From: Raoultibacter timonensis
GTDB lineage: Bacteria > Actinomycetota > Coriobacteriia > Coriobacteriales > Eggerthellaceae
Length of the DNA: 33,406 nt
Assembly: GCF_900240215.1 (NCBI RefSeq)
Contig: NZ_LT964679.1
Coordinates: forward strand, 1,860,204 to 1,893,609
Reading direction: 5' to 3'
Shown here: positions 23,113 to 31,658 of the stretch, one piece after another
Position numbering within the stretch: position 1 is the stretch's first letter
Layout: each line of letters opens with the position of its first letter
Position numbers and translations under genes: made by a program
Notes under the pieces: generated by a model
Databases searched by the model: none
Seen by the model: only the letters and a program-made list of their open reading frames with translations
What the model was told of the DNA's origin: nothing

Positions 23113-25218
23113 ATGTGGTTCACGCTGTTTCTCGCCGTTATCATATGCATTGCGGTACTGTACGTTCCCGGCTACCTGATCGGGCGCGCGCTTTCGCTGA
23201 AACGCACCGTCTCCTGCGCCGCAGCGCCCGCCCTCTCCCTTGCGCCGCTGGTCGTCTTGGGTGTAGTTTTCCGGACGGCGGGCATATCCTGCCACGCGTT
23301 GGCACTCGCTGCCGCCACTGGCGCGGTAACCCTCATCGCCTTCGCACTTGCCCGCGGCATCCAGGGCAAACGCTCGCGTAAACCCGGCCACGCGAACAGC
23401 ACGCCCCAACCCGGCCAAACAACCCAGAAACCTCGCCCCCGACACGCCTCGCCTTCCGAACGCACCCCTGAGAAAAGCGACGCGCTTTCATCCCGCTTTA
23501 CCTGGCAGGCCTTTGCCCTGTACGCATGCGTTGGGCTCGTCGTGTGCGCTTTCGTGTTCCTGACCGCCATCGACGGACCCGATTCTTTCGCACGAAAAGA
23601 CGATACCACCGTGCATCTGTCCATCGTCCGCGCCTTTCTCGATTCGGGAACCTACTCCACGCTGCACAGCGGCTCTTTTCTCGATCAGGGAACCGCAGGC
23701 ACGTACTACCCGTCCGCCTGGCATATCGTTGTCGCCATAGCCGCATCGTGCATCGGCGGCGGAGTGGATATCGCCACCAACGCGGCCACGATCGCTTTTA
23801 CCGTCGTCGTGCTCCCGCTGGGAGTATGCCTGCTGCTCTGCACCATATTTCCGAATCGACGCGGAGTCGTTCTGGCGGGATCGCTGTTCGCAGCGAGTTT
23901 CGCCATCATGCCGTGGGGATTTCTGACGAAAGGCCAGCTTCTGCCCAACCTGGCGTCCTTCGCGCTCATCCCCGCCGCCATCGCGCTGTTCGTATCCGCC
24001 GTTGAAGCGAACGACAGGGGAACCCGCGCGCGCCTTGCCGCAGGGGCGCTCATCGCGCTCGTCTCCATTGCGCTCTGCCAACCGAACGGCGCGTTTACCT
24101 GCGTCATCGGAATGACTTCCTACGCCCTCTGCCGCATCTTCCGCCGCCCAGACGACAAGCGCGCCACTATCACACCGAAAAGGATCGCCTGCGCCGTCGG
24201 CCTCGTAGCGGGCGCCTGTGCATTGTGGGCGGTTTTGTACCTCGCTCCCCCCTTGCGCAGCGTGGTCACGTACGGGCCATGGGACACCCTGCTGTCGTTT
24301 CCCGAGGCGGTACTGTCCGTCCTGTCGTTCATGTACGTGAAATGGGGCGGCATCCAGCCGTTCTTGTCGATCGCAGTGCTCTTCGGCCTGATTGCCTCGC
24401 TGCGCGACCGCCGTTGGCTCTGGCTTGCCGTAGCCTACGTGATCACGCTCGTCATCTACATGGGCAACGTATGCACTGATGGGGTTTTGCGCCAGGTGAT
24501 TTCCGGATTCTGGTATTCGGACTACTATCGCACGGGCGCCATGAACGCGCTGTTCGCCATCCCCCTGGCAGCACTCGGGTTCGCTTGGCTGGTACGCCTT
24601 CTCGGCTCCGCTCTCTCCCGGCTCCTAAAGGTTGGCGAACGCAAAAACGCATACGCGGCAGCGGCGCTCACAGTCGTTTTCGTGCTATGTCAAGCGATGC
24701 CCTTCCAGATAAGCCTCGGAAAACGCTCGATAGAAAACGGACTGCCCGCAATGCGGGATCAGGTGGCAAGCCTGTATTCGTGGGACGACATCTACACCTC
24801 AGAAGAGCGGGCTTTCGTGCAGCAGGCTGCTGCACTCGTCGAGGAAAACGCCACGGTGATCAACGTTCCCAACGACGGAACGGCTTGGTGTTACGGAACC
24901 GACGGGTTGCGCGTGCTGTTCCGCCGCACCGGAGACAACGGCAGCAACCCCTTCCCTCCCGCAACAAACGAGATCATCCGTACGCGCTTGGCTAACATTG
25001 CCGCCGACGAAGAGGTGCAGCAGGCGATCCGCGAAGTAGGCGCGAGATACCTCATTCTGCTCGACGACCCCACGGGAGACAATCCCACGATAACCGACCA
25101 ACGCTACGAAGCCGCCAAATGGGTGGGCCTCGAGTCGGTCACAGCCGATACGCCCGGCTTCACGCTGCTGCTGAGCGAAGGAGACATGCGGCTATACCAG
25201 ATCGACGAGATCGCCTGA
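23113..25218 (+). CDS. Large polytopic membrane protein, DUF6541-like
   Basis: The predicted 701-residue protein has two N-terminal membrane segments, a charged Pro/Arg/Thr-rich loop (about 90-130) and then roughly 10 further membrane segments up to about 530. A soluble C-terminal domain of about 170 residues follows (VINVPNDGTAWCYGTDGLRV, ARYLILLDDPT). This layout, with the DDTTVHLSIVRAF and YYPSAWHIVVAIAA motifs after the early membrane segments, resembles the actinobacterial DUF6541 family. Such proteins look like GT-C-type glycosyltransferases acting on lipid-linked sugars; the acidic DD pair would suit this, but the activity is unproven. GAGGGG precedes the ATG at 23113. The frame is open back to 22420, but that part is antisense to the toxin-antitoxin genes. 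The last 27 bp overlap the 3' end of torD on the other strand. Confidence 0.8.
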   Translation: MWFTLFLAVIICIAVLYVPGYLIGRALSLKRTVSCAAAPALSLAPLVVLGVVFRTAGISCHALALAAATGAVTLIAFALARGIQGKRSRKPGHANSTPQPGQTTQKPRPRHASPSERTPEKSDALSSRFTWQAFALYACVGLVVCAFVFLTAIDGPDSFARKDDTTVHLSIVRAFLDSGTYSTLHSGSFLDQGTAGTYYPSAWHIVVAIAASCIGGGVDIATNAATIAFTVVVLPLGVCLLLCTIFPNRRGVVLAGSLFAASFAIMPWGFLTKGQLLPNLASFALIPAAIALFVSAVEANDRGTRARLAAGALIALVSIALCQPNGAFTCVIGMTSYALCRIFRRPDDKRATITPKRIACAVGLVAGACALWAVLYLAPPLRSVVTYGPWDTLLSFPEAVLSVLSFMYVKWGGIQPFLSIAVLFGLIASLRDRRWLWLAVAYVITLVIYMGNVCTDGVLRQVISGFWYSDYYRTGAMNALFAIPLAALGFAWLVRLLGSALSRLLKVGERKNAYAAAALTVVFVLCQAMPFQISLGKRSIENGLPAMRDQVASLYSWDDIYTSEERAFVQQAAALVEENATVINVPNDGTAWCYGTDGLRVLFRRTGDNGSNPFPPATNEIIRTRLANIAADEEVQQAIREVGARYLILLDDPTGDNPTITDQRYEAAKWVGLESVTADTPGFTLLLSEGDMRLYQIDEIA

Positions 25219-26007
25219 CAGCAGCTTTTGCGGATGCCCGCATTCGGCAAAGGAAGGCGCGGCCGAACCGAATCCGAGTCTCGGCCGCCGAGACTCGGTT
25301 GCCGAAGGCACCTCATCGCATCGCAAGGCCATCCAATCCCGAGTCCGCAGCGCGTCCGCGTGCCATGTCAGCACGCTTTCCGCCAGTCCGAGCAACACGG
25401 CGAAGTAACCGTCGGGATGCGTCTGCGCTATCCGTTCGCGGAAGCCGCCGATCCAGTCCAACGGATGGCCCGTGATAAAGCCGAGCACAGCCAGCGCATT
25501 CGAATCGGCCCCACTGGAAGCTTCTCGAGGTTCGCCTCCCGCAGCAAACCCCAACGAGGCACATTGCGTAGACAGGTACAGAAGCTCGATTCCCATATGG
25601 TCCTCGTATTGGTTGTTCTCGTTGCTGAGCTCCAAGCCGGACTCGCGCAGGATCCGCCTCATCTCGAACGTCGGGTTCCCGAACCCCACCGTTGCATGGT
25701 CCGACCGATACATTGTTTCCCACGGGGGCGCTGCAGGCGAAGGTGGTCCGATGAACAAGCTCGTGTATTCGACCGAGACCCGCAAAACGACATCCTCCCC
25801 GTTAGAAACATGCGAAGCAGCCTGCTCTGCGAAGCGCCTGCAGCGAGCGATCGCTTCGCGAATCGAAGCATCTCCGAAATCGGGAAACGAAGCCCAGAAG
25901 CCGGGATCGATGCCCGCATCGGCTGTCTGCGTCATCGGTTTGAGCAGCGAATTGCCGATAAAGCCGTATACGTCGGCTAAATCGCTCCATGGGATGTTGA
26001 TAGACAT
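25192..26007 (-). CDS. TorD/DmsD-family redox enzyme maturation chaperone
   Basis: The predicted 271-residue, largely helical protein belongs to the TorD/DmsD family. These bind the Tat signal and apo-form of molybdoenzymes and hold them until the cofactor is inserted. Supporting segments are VSVEYTSLFIGP with PPWETMYRSDHATVG (the usual Y-x-x-L-F and P-Y-x-S pattern), followed by ENNQYEDHMGIELLYLS, close to the family's P-DH-hE motif. The C-terminal 50 residues (from RCDEVPSATESRR) are extra and look disordered. AAAGGAGA 5 nt upstream marks the ATG at 26007. It is the last gene of the dms operon, 100 bp after the membrane subunit gene, and its substrate is probably the DmsA-like protein. Confidence 0.88.
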   Translation of the reverse strand: MSINIPWSDLADVYGFIGNSLLKPMTQTADAGIDPGFWASFPDFGDASIREAIARCRRFAEQAASHVSNGEDVVLRVSVEYTSLFIGPPSPAAPPWETMYRSDHATVGFGNPTFEMRRILRESGLELSNENNQYEDHMGIELLYLSTQCASLGFAAGGEPREASSGADSNALAVLGFITGHPLDWIGGFRERIAQTHPDGYFAVLLGLAESVLTWHADALRTRDWMALRCDEVPSATESRRPRLGFGSAAPSFAECGHPQKLLSGDLVDLV

Positions 26008-26107
26008 TGCAATCTCCTTTTGACTGGCAACGGGAGCGAGGCGGTACGGCGCTCGCGGGTTGGGAGGAGGCCGCCCGTATGTCGAGCGCTACAGGCGGCC
26101 CAGAAAA

Positions 26108-27328
26108 TCAAGCGATTTCGCCGATTGCCCCTTTCCCGGAAGACTCGGCATCCGCAGCAGCACGGTTGCCGGGGAGCAGTTTCCTGCAGAGAACCATGAA
26201 CGAGAGGATACCGAGCGACACGACGCCGACGACAACGACGATCTCAACCCACGTGGGCGCATAGGCTCCCGCGAGAGCCCACACATCGGTGCCCGAGGCG
26301 TGGGCGGCGGCCGACGATCCCGATATAACCCCTGGCGCGCCTGCTACATTGAACTCGATGAACGAGGTGAGCAGCAGCCATACGCGCTTGCAGAACACGC
26401 CGACGATCACGCAGATGCTTGCAAAAGCGACCAGCCCCATGCGTGCGCGATTCTTCGCGAATACGAGGATGACAAACGGAATCAAGATGCCCGCTACGAT
26501 CTCGAACCAGAAGAACGGCGCCGTAGCTCCGGTTGCCATGATCGCAAGCGTCTCGGTGCCCGCGGCACCGGGATACGCCATGGTGAGAATTTCGCAACCG
26601 ACGAAAAATCCGTCGATTGCAATGCAGACGGCGAGCAGCCCCGCAAGGTTCGACAAGAGCTTCTTGTCAGTTTTGAACAGGCCCGATCTGTTCAGCCCCA
26701 TAAGGGAGAGCAGCAGCAGGGCGAGGCCCGAATCCATCGCCGACACCACGAACAACGGCGCCATGATGGCCGAGTACCAGCCCTCGCGCGCAAGTTCTAA
26801 GCCGAAGATCCAGGCCGTCACGCTGTGCACGAGGATGGCCACCGGCAGCGCGAAGCGGGACACGATGGCCACGCGATCCTGCGCCCCGGACTTCTTCGAC
26901 AACATGAACACCAGGTAGATCACGTTGATCACGAGATACAAGGAGATCACGCAGATGTCCCAGAACAGGGGCGACATGACGTTCGGCGAGAGCAGCAGCT
27001 GGTAGATGCGCTGGATGCCGCCGAGGTCGATGAGCACGAACATGCCCGCCAGGCAGATGCACACGGTTGAGAGGATGACCGCGGGCAGCGCCACCTTCTT
27101 GTACTCCTTCACGTGGAAGACCGACGCCGAGGAGGCCACGATGAGGCCGCCGGCCGAGAGTCCGACGAAGAACATGAAGCAGGTGATGTAGAGGCCCCAC
27201 GAGGTGCCGTTGTTCATGCCGGTGACGCCGAGGCCGCCCATGATCTGGTAGATCCAGGCGGCGACGCCCGCCGCCGTGAGCACCGCGAGCACGCCCGCGG
27301 CAGCTTTGAATTTAACTGAAGTTTGCAT
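26108..27328 (-). CDS. NrfD/PsrC-type membrane subunit of the DMSO reductase-like complex
   Basis: The predicted 406-residue protein has about 10 membrane segments of the NrfD/PsrC type, beginning GVLAVLTAAGVAAWIYQIM and including SWGLYITCFMFFVGLSAGGL, a family hallmark near residues 45-65. It would anchor the complex and pass electrons from menaquinol to the iron-sulphur subunit. The C-terminus is a short hydrophilic tail. I chose the ATG at 27328, placed 9 nt after AAGGGG. The GTG at 27337 has no room for a binding site. It follows the iron-sulphur gene by 12 bp and precedes torD. Confidence 0.9.
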   Translation of the reverse strand: MQTSVKFKAAAGVLAVLTAAGVAAWIYQIMGGLGVTGMNNGTSWGLYITCFMFFVGLSAGGLIVASSASVFHVKEYKKVALPAVILSTVCICLAGMFVLIDLGGIQRIYQLLLSPNVMSPLFWDICVISLYLVINVIYLVFMLSKKSGAQDRVAIVSRFALPVAILVHSVTAWIFGLELAREGWYSAIMAPLFVVSAMDSGLALLLLSLMGLNRSGLFKTDKKLLSNLAGLLAVCIAIDGFFVGCEILTMAYPGAAGTETLAIMATGATAPFFWFEIVAGILIPFVILVFAKNRARMGLVAFASICVIVGVFCKRVWLLLTSFIEFNVAGAPGVISGSSAAAHASGTDVWALAGAYAPTWVEIVVVVGVVSLGILSFMVLCRKLLPGNRAAADAESSGKGAIGEIA

Positions 27329-27340
27329 CGTGCGCACCCC

Positions 27341-27958
27341 TTAATTGAAGTAGTGGACTTGCGGACGCGTGCCCTGTTCTTCCAGGAGTACGCCAGCCTT
27401 CTTTTCGCGAACGAGCCGCGAGATCTCGCTCTCGGGATCATCGAGATCGCCAAACGTACGAGCTTTCGAAAGACAGCAGCGAACGCACATGGGCTCATCT
27501 CCCCTGTCGGTACGCTCTTTGCAAAGCGTGCACTTCTCGACTACGCCTTTCGGCCTTACGGGAACGTCTTTGTCTCCGTAGTTGAAATCGGGATCGCGAA
27601 CCGGGTCTTCCCAGTTGAAAACACGTGCGTTGTACGGGCATGCCGCCATGCACATGCGGCAGCCGATGCACTTGTCGTAGTCGATCTCGACGCGCCCCTT
27701 GTCGTCTTTGTACGTTGCACCCGTTGGACAAACCCTCAAACAGGCCGGATTCTCGCAATGTTGGCAGGCGATGGGAAGGTAGGATCGGGTAAGGTTCGGA
27801 TAGGTTCCAACCGCTCCGACCTCGAAATCGCAATCTTCGACCACTACCCGATTCCAGGCGAGGGACATCGGAACGTTGTTTTGCATCTTACAAGCCATCA
27901 CGCAGGTGTTGCATCCCGTGCAGCGGCTCAGATCGATTGCTAGACCAAATCGCGTCAT
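27341..27958 (-). CDS. DmsB-like four-cluster iron-sulphur electron transfer subunit
   Basis: The predicted 205-residue protein carries four cysteine motifs in the order of DmsB/NrfC/PsrB: CTGCNTCVMACK (about 13-24), CQHCENPACLRVCP (about 65-78), CIGCRMCMAACP (about 95-106), and the split motif CTLCKER with CVRCC (about 140-165). It would hold four [4Fe-4S] clusters and wire the membrane subunit to the molybdenum subunit. It has no signal of its own and is expected to be exported with its Tat-bearing partner. The ATG at 27958 has AGGTGAT just upstream; an in-frame GTG at 27967 directly abuts the dmsA stop and would leave no room for one. Length and motifs are normal for the family. Confidence 0.94.
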   Translation of the reverse strand: MTRFGLAIDLSRCTGCNTCVMACKMQNNVPMSLAWNRVVVEDCDFEVGAVGTYPNLTRSYLPIACQHCENPACLRVCPTGATYKDDKGRVEIDYDKCIGCRMCMAACPYNARVFNWEDPVRDPDFNYGDKDVPVRPKGVVEKCTLCKERTDRGDEPMCVRCCLSKARTFGDLDDPESEISRLVREKKAGVLLEEQGTRPQVHYFN

Positions 27959-27967
27959 ATTGATCAC

Positions 27968-30376
27968 CTACGCTTTCTTCACTTCGACAAGCGTGTCGTT
28001 AAAGGGGATCACGCGTCCCTTCGGCAGCGCCGGTCCGCGGTCGATCGCAGTGTCGTTCGTCACACTCTGGATCGCGCCGCTTTCAAGATACTTGTCCCAT
28101 ATGCCTTCGACGACGGCCACGGTGCCCGGGCGGATGGCGTTGGTTATCACGCATTCGCAGGAAAACGATCCTCTGTCGTTAACTACTTCGACAATATCCC
28201 CCGAAGCAAGCCCGCGCGATTCGGCGTCCACGGGATTCATCTCGACGCTCGGCTTAAAGAATTGCTGTATCCACGTCGAATCGACCATGTTGCAATGGAT
28301 GTGGTATTTGGTTCTGCGTTGAAAGAATTGCAGCGGATACTCATCGCGCAAGGGGTTGCCGGCATACGCTTCGCAGGGATCCTCCCATGCGGGAAGCGCC
28401 TGACCGTAATTGACCAGATTCTCGTAATACAGGTCGATCTTACCCGATGCGGTGGCGTATTTCTGCCCCACGTAGCTGCGGGCTATTTCCGGTTGGTCGT
28501 TGAGCGCCACAACCCCGTTGGATTCAATAAGCTCTTCAAGCGTGATGCCCTTGACCGCTTCGTCTTTGGCGTTGTCAAGCTGATAGCGAACAAGCTCCTC
28601 GTAGCTTTCGGGGATGGCATCGCCGTATCCAAGTCGTTTTGCGATCTCGGTTTCGATCCAGAAATCGGTCCTGCTCTCGAACAGGGGATCGAGAACCTTC
28701 TGCTGGAGCAAGGCATGGCCGCGTAGAGCACGAAGCGATCCGATTTCTTGATCAAGCTCGAAGTGAGAGCAAGTGGGAAGCACGATATCGGCATAGTCGA
28801 CCGATGGAGTGTGGTATATCTCCTGCGCCACGACGAAGTCGAGGGTATCGATCCACTTTGCCGTCTCGTTCATGTTTGCGCTACACTGCTGGATGGCCCC
28901 GTCTTGGAAATACAGCATCCGTATGCCGCTTTTGTCATCGCGGATGTCGACGCTTTCTTTCGGGGCAGAAGCCGCTTTGCATTCTTCGGGCAGCGGCCAA
29001 TTCGGTAGCTTGCCTGCGCCGAAAACCTTCTGGTACGCATTCACGTACGCGCCGGCACCGGCGCCGTCCTCGGATCCAAACGTCCCCACCAAAGTCGCCA
29101 AAACCACGGCCGCATGCCCGGAAACGTCGGCATTCGAAAACTTGTCGGCGCCGCCGAATCCGAACGACAGAATAGAAGGCCCGTTGCATGCGTATTTCTC
29201 GGTAATCTCCCGAAGCACCTCTTCCGAGACGCCGGTTTTTTCTGCCGCCCACTCGATCGGGTATGCCTCATGCTGCTTCTTGAATTTGCGGAATACCGTC
29301 GAGTAGGTTTTCCCATCGATTTCGATGGAAGCATCGAGCTTCGGGTCGACGCCATCCGCATCGTAGGGCTGCATCGAATCGCTTACTGCATCCCACACCA
29401 TAAACGGGTTGTCGGCGCCTGTCTCCTTCGGGGACTCCGCAGGATGGTCGCGCAGGAGCGAACCGTCGGCCTCGTCAACCAGAAACGGCATACTTGTATT
29501 CTCCCTGAGGTAGGCCTCGTCGTACCACTCGTTTTCGAGAATGAGTGACATCATGCCCAAGTAGAGCGCGGCATCGGTGCCGGGTTCGATGGGTATCCAC
29601 CGCGAGCTTTTCGCAGCCGTCGTGCAGTAGTTCGGATCGATCGTGATAATCTCGGCCCCGGCTTCCAGCGCCTCAAAGAAATACGGCGCAGTCACCATGC
29701 ACGTTTCGAGAACGTTGCACCCCACGTTGAGAATCGTCTTGGCGTTCTTCCAATCCTTCATCTCATTCGAGGCCGCGCCCTGCCCGCCCGATTCGGCGAT
29801 TGCAGGCGAAAAGCCGTTGCCGAGGCCAATGTCGATACCGCGATGCGGCTTCTCTTGGGCTCCGAGAATCCTCCCGAGGTTAACCGAGAGCGTATCGACC
29901 GACGGCATATAGGCGATCGCCTGCTTGCCGTAGTCGCTCCACACCTTCTGAATGCCCTGAGCTACCGCGTCAAGCGCCTCGTCCCAGGTGATTTCCACGA
30001 ATTCGCCTGACCCGCGCTCACCCACTCGCTTGAGCGGAACCTGAAGGCGGTCAACGCTGTAAACGTGTTGTATTTCCGAAATGCCCTTAAGGCATATGGT
30101 TTCGTTTCTTTTATCGGGCCAATCGTTTGGCTCGATAAAAGCCATGCGCCCGTCGCGTACCGTGCATTTCAAATGGCAGTTACACTGGCAGTGCCGATAA
30201 TGAAACGTATAGCCGGTCCTTTCCTGCTCATCGGCATGGGCCTGAGCTGGCGCAAGCCATTCATCGGCCGTCAACATAGCGGTTCCCGCTAGGCCCAATG
30301 CCCCAACGGCGGCACCGGAAGCCTTGAGGAAGCTTCTGCGCGTAAGCACGTTCTGCGAACCGTTCGCTTCTGACAT
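27968..30376 (-). CDS. Tat-exported molybdopterin oxidoreductase, DmsA-like catalytic subunit
   Basis: The predicted 802-residue enzyme of the DMSO reductase family reduces (or oxidises) an unidentified substrate at a bis-MGD molybdenum centre. A Tat signal is clear (LTRRSFLKASG, cleavage near AQAHA-DE). The proximal [4Fe-4S] cluster is C63-x3-C67-x3-C71-x23-C95, with an extra Cys65. IITIDPNYCTTAAKSSRWIP and IPIEPGTDAALYLGMM are the standard cofactor-binding segments, and the C-terminal domain (SRGLASGDIVEVVNDRGS) closes the second MGD site. I could not assign the molybdenum ligand; it should lie in or near GFSPAIAESGGQGAASNEM. TTAAGGAGGAGAG precedes the ATG. It heads the dmsA-dmsB-nrfD-torD operon. 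In this bacterial group close relatives include catechol dehydroxylases as well as sulfoxide reductases, so the substrate stays open. Confidence 0.93.
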   Translation of the reverse strand: MSEANGSQNVLTRRSFLKASGAAVGALGLAGTAMLTADEWLAPAQAHADEQERTGYTFHYRHCQCNCHLKCTVRDGRMAFIEPNDWPDKRNETICLKGISEIQHVYSVDRLQVPLKRVGERGSGEFVEITWDEALDAVAQGIQKVWSDYGKQAIAYMPSVDTLSVNLGRILGAQEKPHRGIDIGLGNGFSPAIAESGGQGAASNEMKDWKNAKTILNVGCNVLETCMVTAPYFFEALEAGAEIITIDPNYCTTAAKSSRWIPIEPGTDAALYLGMMSLILENEWYDEAYLRENTSMPFLVDEADGSLLRDHPAESPKETGADNPFMVWDAVSDSMQPYDADGVDPKLDASIEIDGKTYSTVFRKFKKQHEAYPIEWAAEKTGVSEEVLREITEKYACNGPSILSFGFGGADKFSNADVSGHAAVVLATLVGTFGSEDGAGAGAYVNAYQKVFGAGKLPNWPLPEECKAASAPKESVDIRDDKSGIRMLYFQDGAIQQCSANMNETAKWIDTLDFVVAQEIYHTPSVDYADIVLPTCSHFELDQEIGSLRALRGHALLQQKVLDPLFESRTDFWIETEIAKRLGYGDAIPESYEELVRYQLDNAKDEAVKGITLEELIESNGVVALNDQPEIARSYVGQKYATASGKIDLYYENLVNYGQALPAWEDPCEAYAGNPLRDEYPLQFFQRRTKYHIHCNMVDSTWIQQFFKPSVEMNPVDAESRGLASGDIVEVVNDRGSFSCECVITNAIRPGTVAVVEGIWDKYLESGAIQSVTNDTAIDRGPALPKGRVIPFNDTLVEVKKA

Positions 30377-30495
30377 CTCTCCTCCTTAACAATCGCGTCC
30401 CACCACCTACACTGCCCGATCCGTCGATCGCTGGGCACTCGTCAGCGCGGTAGACACTCCTCGTCATTCGAGAATCGGCCGATTCCACTATCTGC

Positions 30496-30524
30496 ACTAT
30501 ACGAAATAATCATATGACAATCAA
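30496..30524 (-). promoter_or_regulatory. Promoter of the dms-like operon
   Basis: On the minus strand TTGATT (30524-30519), a 17-nt spacer and TATAGT (30501-30496). The start would be near 30489, leaving a leader of about 112 nt that contains the 14-bp palindrome GAATCGGCCGATTC (30472-30485). The -35 and the spacer lie inside the large inverted repeat described next. Confidence 0.65.
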
Positions 30525-30545
30525 GAATTGTCATATGATTATTTC
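30503..30545. repeat. Perfect 19+19 bp inverted repeat over the dms promoter (candidate operator)
   Basis: GAAATAATCATATGACAAT (30503-30521) and its exact complement (30527-30545) flank a 5-nt spacer. Each arm contains a 16-bp box centred on CATATG that is itself an imperfect palindrome (30506-30521 and 30527-30542). The box centres are 21 bp apart, close to two helical turns, so two regulator dimers could bind on one face. The position over the -35 and spacer suits repression. Confidence 0.8.
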
Positions 30546-30548
30546 TGC

Positions 30549-30578
30549 AATCTTTATTCTATTTTTAGAATAAAGATT
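30549..30578. repeat. Second perfect inverted repeat (13+13 bp) between the slipin gene and the dms promoter
   Basis: AATCTTTATTCTA (30549-30561) and TAGAATAAAGATT (30566-30578) flank TTTT. It lies 60 bp after the slipin stop and 25 bp upstream of the dms -35. It could be the slipin transcript's terminator hairpin, although it is AT-rich and has no T run on the minus strand, or a second regulator site. The surrounding 150 bp are strikingly AT-rich for this genome. Confidence 0.7.
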
Positions 30579-30638
30579 AGCAGGTATTTTTAGATTATCC
30601 CAGATCAGCAATCTATATATTAGTGATATCTTACTTTA

Positions 30639-31652
30639 TTAACCTTTAAAGGAGTCCTTCAAGGTGTCGGGAAGCACGTCGCCAAAACCCTCCGAGAACG
30701 AGCTCGGAACGACCACCGTTCCCCCAGTTTCGCGGACGCTTTCGTAGAGCAGATGCATTGCGCGCAATCTCAACGCCGCGTCGTTTTTGGAGTAGGAATC
30801 CCCCATATCGTCCATCATCTCGCAGATGTCCTGCTCGGCTTCCATGAGGATGATGCGCGCTTTCTTGCGCTGCTCCGCCTGCGCCTCGAGCGACATCGCT
30901 TCTTGCAACTCTTTGGGCAAAAGGATGTCGCGGACCTCCACCGAGAGGATCGTGATGCCCCACGGTGCAACCTTCTCCTCGAGAATGCGCTTGAGCTCGC
31001 GATCCAGCTGTTCTCGCCGTATCGCAACCTCGGCGACGCCCGCGCGCCCGATCGCATCGCGCAGCGCCGTTTGCGCGGCTAGCTCGACGGTTCGCGTGAA
31101 GTCCCCCACCTCGGTACACGCCGCCTTTGCGTCCCACACCATCCAGAACAGAACGGCGTTCACGTCGAGGGGCACCAGATCGGCGGTGAGCGTCTCCTCC
31201 GCCCCAAACGACGTTGCCCGGACGCGTCCGTCAACGCGCATCGTATTCTGCTCGACGATCGGAATCGTCCAGAAAAGCCCGGGACCCGATACGCGATTGA
31301 ACTTGCCGAAGCGCAACACCACGACTTTCTCCCATTGCTGGGCGATATGGACCGAAGACATGACAGCCAAGGCAACCACAAGCGCGATCAGCAGCGATGC
31401 TACGCCCAACTCGCCCTGCAGCACCCATGCGGCTCCCAACGCTGCGCAAAACGAAACAAGGAACACAACCGCCGAGAACAAAACAACGCCCGCATTCGAA
31501 GCCCGCTCCCCTACCACTTCCGTACTCGCGTCGGGAACAACCCGGAACCGCGATCTCGGCCGAGAGGAACCCGCGTCCCCGCAGTGGCTGCCGGCAGACG
31601 ACCGGCCCGCAGCAAAACCCGCCTCATACGCTTTCTCTTTCCCGATTGCCAT
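30639..31652 (-). CDS. SPFH/band 7 protein (slipin family)
   Basis: The predicted 337-residue protein has a 50-residue Arg/Ser-rich N-terminus and two hydrophobic stretches (VVLFSAVVFLVSFCAALGAAW and ASLLIALVVALAVMSSV). The SPFH/band 7 domain starts at QQWEKVVVLRFGKFNRVSGP, with the slipin/stomatin segments GPGLFWTIPIVEQ, RVRATSFGAEETLTADLVPL and GITILSVEVRDILLPKELQ. A helical region (AMSLEAQAEQRKKARIILME) follows. Such proteins oligomerise on the inner membrane face and organise membrane microdomains or regulate proteases. A partner NfeD-type protease, frequent beside slipins, is not visible here. The gene starts 6 bp after the GntR gene, with AGGTAGGA overlapping that stop codon, so the pair is an operon. 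Confidence 0.9.
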   Translation of the reverse strand: MAIGKEKAYEAGFAAGRSSAGSHCGDAGSSRPRSRFRVVPDASTEVVGERASNAGVVLFSAVVFLVSFCAALGAAWVLQGELGVASLLIALVVALAVMSSVHIAQQWEKVVVLRFGKFNRVSGPGLFWTIPIVEQNTMRVDGRVRATSFGAEETLTADLVPLDVNAVLFWMVWDAKAACTEVGDFTRTVELAAQTALRDAIGRAGVAEVAIRREQLDRELKRILEEKVAPWGITILSVEVRDILLPKELQEAMSLEAQAEQRKKARIILMEAEQDICEMMDDMGDSYSKNDAALRLRAMHLLYESVRETGGTVVVPSSFSEGFGDVLPDTLKDSFKG

Positions 31653-31658
31653 GGCGTC

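Noticed and set aside
30377-30495. Molybdenum cofactor riboswitch in the dms leader
   Set aside because: The leader is about 112 nt with a single short palindrome; I could not trace the larger conserved Moco motif.
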